From NCBI RefSeq assembly GCF_016429155.1, contig NZ_JAELUC010000017.1:1-58272 (forward strand): a DNA stretch of 58,272 nucleotides, in the 5' to 3' direction. Numbering within the stretch: position 1 is the first letter of the stretch; each line of letters begins with the position of its first letter. A program made the position numbers and the translations under genes. The DNA comes from Pedobacter sp. ASV12. Its GTDB lineage: Bacteria; Bacteroidota; Bacteroidia; Sphingobacteriales; Sphingobacteriaceae. Shown here piece after piece: positions 53,878 through 58,272 of this stretch. The notes under the pieces are model-generated. The model ran no database searches. It saw nothing but the letters and a program-made list of their open reading frames with translations, and had not been told where the DNA came from.

Positions 53878-54321
53878 TTATAGTGCTTTGCCTGCCATTA
53901 AACTTATCGGCGGACTGTCCATGGCATTGGCCGTGCTTAATTTCAAGGTTCCTTTAATTTTTACCGTCTGGTAGGTAAATTTGATGGGTTCGGTCAGTTC
54001 AACCATCACCATAATTGGCACGCCGTTTTTGCCGCAAAAGAAACATTGGTTAATGGGTAGCGTAGAGAGCATGAACTTAGTTTGTTTCATGCCGTCTTTG
54101 ATCGGCACAATATAGCCCTCCAATTCGAAAGGCTTGTTGGCATGTTTTTTAATTTCATTGCCAAAAATGGCATACATCTCGGTGTCTTTAACGGTTTTAA
54201 AGTCAACGCTGCCTATAATATCCCAGTTTTCTGACATGATCTGATCGCTAGGGTCGTGTTGCGCCTTGGCTGCAAATCCGAAGCCTGTTAATAATAAAAG
54301 AATGATGCTTAGTTTTTTCAT
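53878..54321 (-). CDS. Secreted DUF3299-like protein with CxxC
   Basis: 147 residues. A signal peptide ends near FAAKAQ. The body has the DUF3299-like OB-fold pattern: FELEGYIVPIKDGMKQTKFMLSTLP, then NQCFFCGKNGVPIMVMVEL with C93/C96, then VKIKGTLKLS. In the Gram-negative clusters I recall, DUF3299 proteins sit beside a MacB/FtsX-like permease and its ATPase in zinc-responsive operons. The CxxC might bind metal or do redox chemistry. It lies 8 bases after the permease stop. Confidence 0.7.
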   Translation of the reverse strand: MKKLSIILLLLTGFGFAAKAQHDPSDQIMSENWDIIGSVDFKTVKDTEMYAIFGNEIKKHANKPFELEGYIVPIKDGMKQTKFMLSTLPINQCFFCGKNGVPIMVMVELTEPIKFTYQTVKIKGTLKLSTANAMDSPPISLMAGKAL

Positions 54322-54329
54322 CTGTGGTT

Positions 54330-55553
54330 TTAGTTTTTGGCAAGTATTTTAGAAATATTAGAACGGTAAGCTTGTAAAGCCGGTATGATAGATGCAAATA
54401 TACCGATAGCCAGCCCAGCAAGCAAGAGGTAAGCCTCGGATGGGATAAAAACCAGTCCGCTGAGCTTGGCCTGGCTGCTTTCTTGATAATGTGCAATCAA
54501 TTCCAGTGCCAGGTGCCCCAAACCCATGCCAACGATGGTTCCTATAATGGTCAAGATAAGTCCTTCGAGGATAACAATAACAAACAGTTTGGTTCGTGAA
54601 GCCCCCAAAGTACGCATAATGGCCAGGTCGTAGCTTCTTTCTTTAAGCGAGTTGTAAAGATTCACAAATACGCTGATGGCGGCAATGAGCATAATGAGGA
54701 TCGCAAACCACTGCAGGGTATCAACGCCCACACCAATCAGAGAGAAAAGGCGCGTACTTTCCATAGCCGGTGAGGCCGATTGCAAATTGGTGGCCTGGTT
54801 TACCATTCGCGGAAACATGACCACCGACATTGGCGAGCGGTATTGGATCAGCAACGAAGTGATTTCCTGACCCTGGATTTCGCTTGTTGGGTTAGGGGTT
54901 GGCGCATCGTGGTGTTCGTGTGCCCCCGCTTTTTCGGGTTCTTCGTGCATTTTCCAAACACTGGCAATATTGGTCAAAATCAAGTTGTCGGTTACGTTGC
55001 CTTGCGGAGCCAAAATACCCACTACCTTATAGGCGTGGTCTTTGTGCACATCGGAGTTGCCGGTTAAGCCATGCGCACCGAAAAAAGTATCGCCTACCTT
55101 TAAGTTTTGGTTTTTGGCCACCGTGGCTCCAATGGTCGCTTCTAAATCGGCTTTCCAGAATTTTCCGTCCTGTACCTTTAATTGATACAGACTGATAAAA
55201 TTGGTATCGGTTCCCACGATGCGCACCCCATTATAGTTGTCGCCTAGGGCCAGGGGCGTAGCGCGCTTAACAAAAGGATTATGCGCCAGCTCGTTGGCCT
55301 CTTTGAGCGGAATGTTTCCGGTTGGGAAGTCGATGTAGTAGATGCTGCTTAAAATGAGCTGCAAAGGACTGCCTTTGGCTCCAACCACAAGGTCTATATC
55401 TTTCGAGTTGTTGTTCAGCTTTTCTTCAATTTGGGTCGAAGCCAACAGCAAAATGGTTAAGATGCCTGTACCAAAGGCAATGAGCAAAATATTTAAGGCC
55501 GATGAAAGCGGTTTAGCTGCTAAACTCTTCCAACTTATTCTAAAAGGGCTCAT
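54330..55553 (-). CDS. FtsX/MacB-like ABC permease with His-rich loop
   Basis: 407 residues with four helices: one near the N-terminus (ALNILLIAFGTGILTILLLAS) and three at the end (LQWFAILIMLIAAISVFVNLY, LFVIVILEGLILTIIGTIVG and LLLAGLAIGIFASIIPALQAY). The large periplasmic domain (~45-280) is MacB-like and carries a His-rich stretch, MHEEPEKAGAHEHHDA, with H203, H212, H214, H215. MacB-type permeases do not carry substrate through the membrane but drive periplasmic partners by mechanotransmission. The conserved cytoplasmic SLKERSYDLAIMRTLGASR follows. Overlaps the ATPase by 4 bases. Confidence 0.9.
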   Translation of the reverse strand: MSPFRISWKSLAAKPLSSALNILLIAFGTGILTILLLASTQIEEKLNNNSKDIDLVVGAKGSPLQLILSSIYYIDFPTGNIPLKEANELAHNPFVKRATPLALGDNYNGVRIVGTDTNFISLYQLKVQDGKFWKADLEATIGATVAKNQNLKVGDTFFGAHGLTGNSDVHKDHAYKVVGILAPQGNVTDNLILTNIASVWKMHEEPEKAGAHEHHDAPTPNPTSEIQGQEITSLLIQYRSPMSVVMFPRMVNQATNLQSASPAMESTRLFSLIGVGVDTLQWFAILIMLIAAISVFVNLYNSLKERSYDLAIMRTLGASRTKLFVIVILEGLILTIIGTIVGMGLGHLALELIAHYQESSQAKLSGLVFIPSEAYLLLAGLAIGIFASIIPALQAYRSNISKILAKN

Positions 55554-56179
55554 GTCAGGTCGTAAGTGTGTGTAAAGGCATCTTTTACTCGTTTATCGTG
55601 GGTAGCTACAACCAGGGTGGCTTGGTTTAAGCCCGATTGTTGCAGCAGCAATTCAAGCACCGCTTCGGCATTCTTGTCGTCGAGGCTCGAAGTAGGCTCG
55701 TCGGCAATTAACAGGGCAGGTTTATTGATAACGGCCCTGGCAATAGAAATACGTTGCAGCTGTCCTTGGCTCAGCTCGTTGGGGTAAGCATTTTTTTTGT
55801 GCAGCATATCCAACGATTTCAGCACCTCGTCTAAGCGTTCGTGGTTTTCGGGCAGTTTGGCAAAACTTTGGGCCAACAATAGGTTTTCGGCAATGGTTAA
55901 GCTTTTGATGAGGTGTGGCCTTTGAAAAATAATACCGATCTGCCTGCCCCTAAAACGGTCGAGTGCCTTTGGCGAAAGCTGGTAAATGGAAGTATCGCCG
56001 ATGCGTACTTCGCCGGCAGTAGGTTTTAAAATACCTGTTAAAATATGCAAAAGCGTGGTTTTTCCACTGCCAGATTGGCCCAGCAACAGCCATTGTTCGC
56101 CATTGTTGATCTGCCAGTCCTTAAAACGGAGCTGCTGGTTGCTATTGTAGCTATGTGCTACAGCTTGGATTGAAATCAT
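55550..56179 (-). CDS. ABC transporter ATPase (MacB/LolD type)
   Basis: 209 residues. Walker A GQSGSGKTTLLHIL, the Q-loop region GRQIGIIFQRPHLI, signature LSQGQLQRISIARA, Walker B ALLIADEPTSSLD and the switch His in VATHDKRV. The best match by length and motif is the LolD/MacB ATPase type that partners FtsX-like permeases. First gene of the four-gene operon, with an operator candidate 48 bases upstream. Confidence 0.95.
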   Translation of the reverse strand: MISIQAVAHSYNSNQQLRFKDWQINNGEQWLLLGQSGSGKTTLLHILTGILKPTAGEVRIGDTSIYQLSPKALDRFRGRQIGIIFQRPHLIKSLTIAENLLLAQSFAKLPENHERLDEVLKSLDMLHKKNAYPNELSQGQLQRISIARAVINKPALLIADEPTSSLDDKNAEAVLELLLQQSGLNQATLVVATHDKRVKDAFTHTYDLT

Positions 56180-56214
56180 TGAATAAGCAAAAAAGCCATT
56201 GAGCCTTCTGTTTA

Positions 56215-56243
56215 CAAAAATAGTATATGCAATTAAATTGCAT
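56215..56243 (-). promoter_or_regulatory. Promoter and Fur-type operator of the ABC operon
   Basis: ATGCAATT-A-AATTGCAT, a perfect 8-1-8 inverted repeat at 56227-56243, contains a 7-1-7 TGCAATT-A-AATTGCA core of the sort bound by Fur-family dimers. Four bases downstream on the minus strand lies TATTTTTG (plus 56215-56222), a match to the TAnnTTTG -7 element. Bound repressor would cover the -33/-7 spacer. Confidence 0.7.
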
Positions 56244-56278
56244 TAAAAATTGTGTAAAGGATTTGCTACCGCCTGCAT

Positions 56279-56312
56279 AAAAAAAATCCCACCGGGTTTT
56301 AATCCGATGGGA
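56279..56312 (-). terminator. Terminator of the ABC-F gene
   Basis: Minus-strand TCCCATCGG / CCGGTGGGA (one wobble) with an 8-base loop and 8 T, 25 bases past the ABC-F stop. Confidence 0.9.
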
Positions 56313-56336
56313 GGTATGGCTTTTAAGCCTAATTGC

Positions 56337-58073
<1,737 letters not shown>

Positions 58074-58092
58074 CTATGGTGGGCTTTAATGC

Positions 58093-58197
58093 TTAGTTCC
58101 AGTTGAAACGTTTATGGCCGTCGTTATTTGAGAAGGAAATCTCGGTAGCCACTTTAAATTCTGAGGCTACACCTTTGCCTTCGTACATGGCAGGAAC
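58093..58197 (-). CDS. C-terminal fragment of a protein, possibly TonB-like
   Basis: Only 34 codons and the stop are present; the rest lies beyond the contig. The fragment (VPAMYEGKGVASEFKV, then ATEISFSNNDGHKRFNWN) resembles the last strands of TonB C-terminal domains, in which a PA.xxGKPV segment is followed by a PVxF-like strand. The match is short and the call is weak. A following terminator confirms that this is a real gene end. Confidence 0.4.
   Translation of the reverse strand, partial: VPAMYEGKGVASEFKVATEISFSNNDGHKRFNWN

Positions 58198-58272
<75 letters not shown>

Overview
The window is an assembled contig from a Bacteroidota bacterium, most likely family Sphingobacteriaceae (Pedobacter-like). 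The signs are SusC/SusD proteins, a type IX secretion C-terminal signal on an esterase, a fused SecDF, TAnnTTTG-type -7 promoter elements, no obvious Shine-Dalgarno sequences, and moderate GC with A/T-rich spacers. Both ends are artefactual: poly-C plus a Tn5/Nextera mosaic end on the left (1-77), and a mosaic end plus poly-G on the right (58198-58272). Real sequence spans about 78-58197, and both terminal genes are cut.

Layout. 78-9166: envelope and metabolism genes (S41 peptidase, YciI, amidase, accD, class II aldolase, HMG-CoA lyase, type II NADH dehydrogenase). 9284-18243: secDF, folA and thyA separated by dispersed repeats, ispE, OsmC, a sulfhydrylase and an AlkD-like protein. 18354-25770: a large metalloprotease/propeller/barrel protein, a 1.2-kb gap with a candidate structured RNA, then the operon tgt - LptF/G permease - EamA transporter. 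25986-37140: glycosyltransferase, rsmG, a BlaI/M56 pair with its operators, dprA, cystathionine beta-synthase, murA, DUF4290 and a UvrD helicase. 37231-46129: a SusCD pair with LacI-type operator candidates, a bacterial PH-domain pair and a secreted SGNH esterase. 46308-51966: M20 peptidase, GH25 lysozyme, dipeptide epimerase and a DUF255 protein. 52045-57959: SlyD, then a four-gene ABC operon ending in a Fur-family regulator, then an ABC-F ATPase.

Most genes are core chromosomal functions with no phage or insertion-sequence genes. The best regulatory finding is the ABC operon at 53441-56179: ATPase, FtsX-like permease with a His-rich loop, secreted CxxC protein and Fur-family repressor, with a perfect 8-1-8 inverted repeat next to its -7 element. 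It looks like a self-regulated metal-homeostasis unit. The second strong case is the blaI promoter, where two identical dyads bracket the -33/-7 spacer. Several spacers carry arrays with an exact 7-bp period, two of them ending within 1-4 bases of a start codon. MurA has Asp in place of the fosfomycin-target Cys, and Tgt lacks the usual zinc cysteines.
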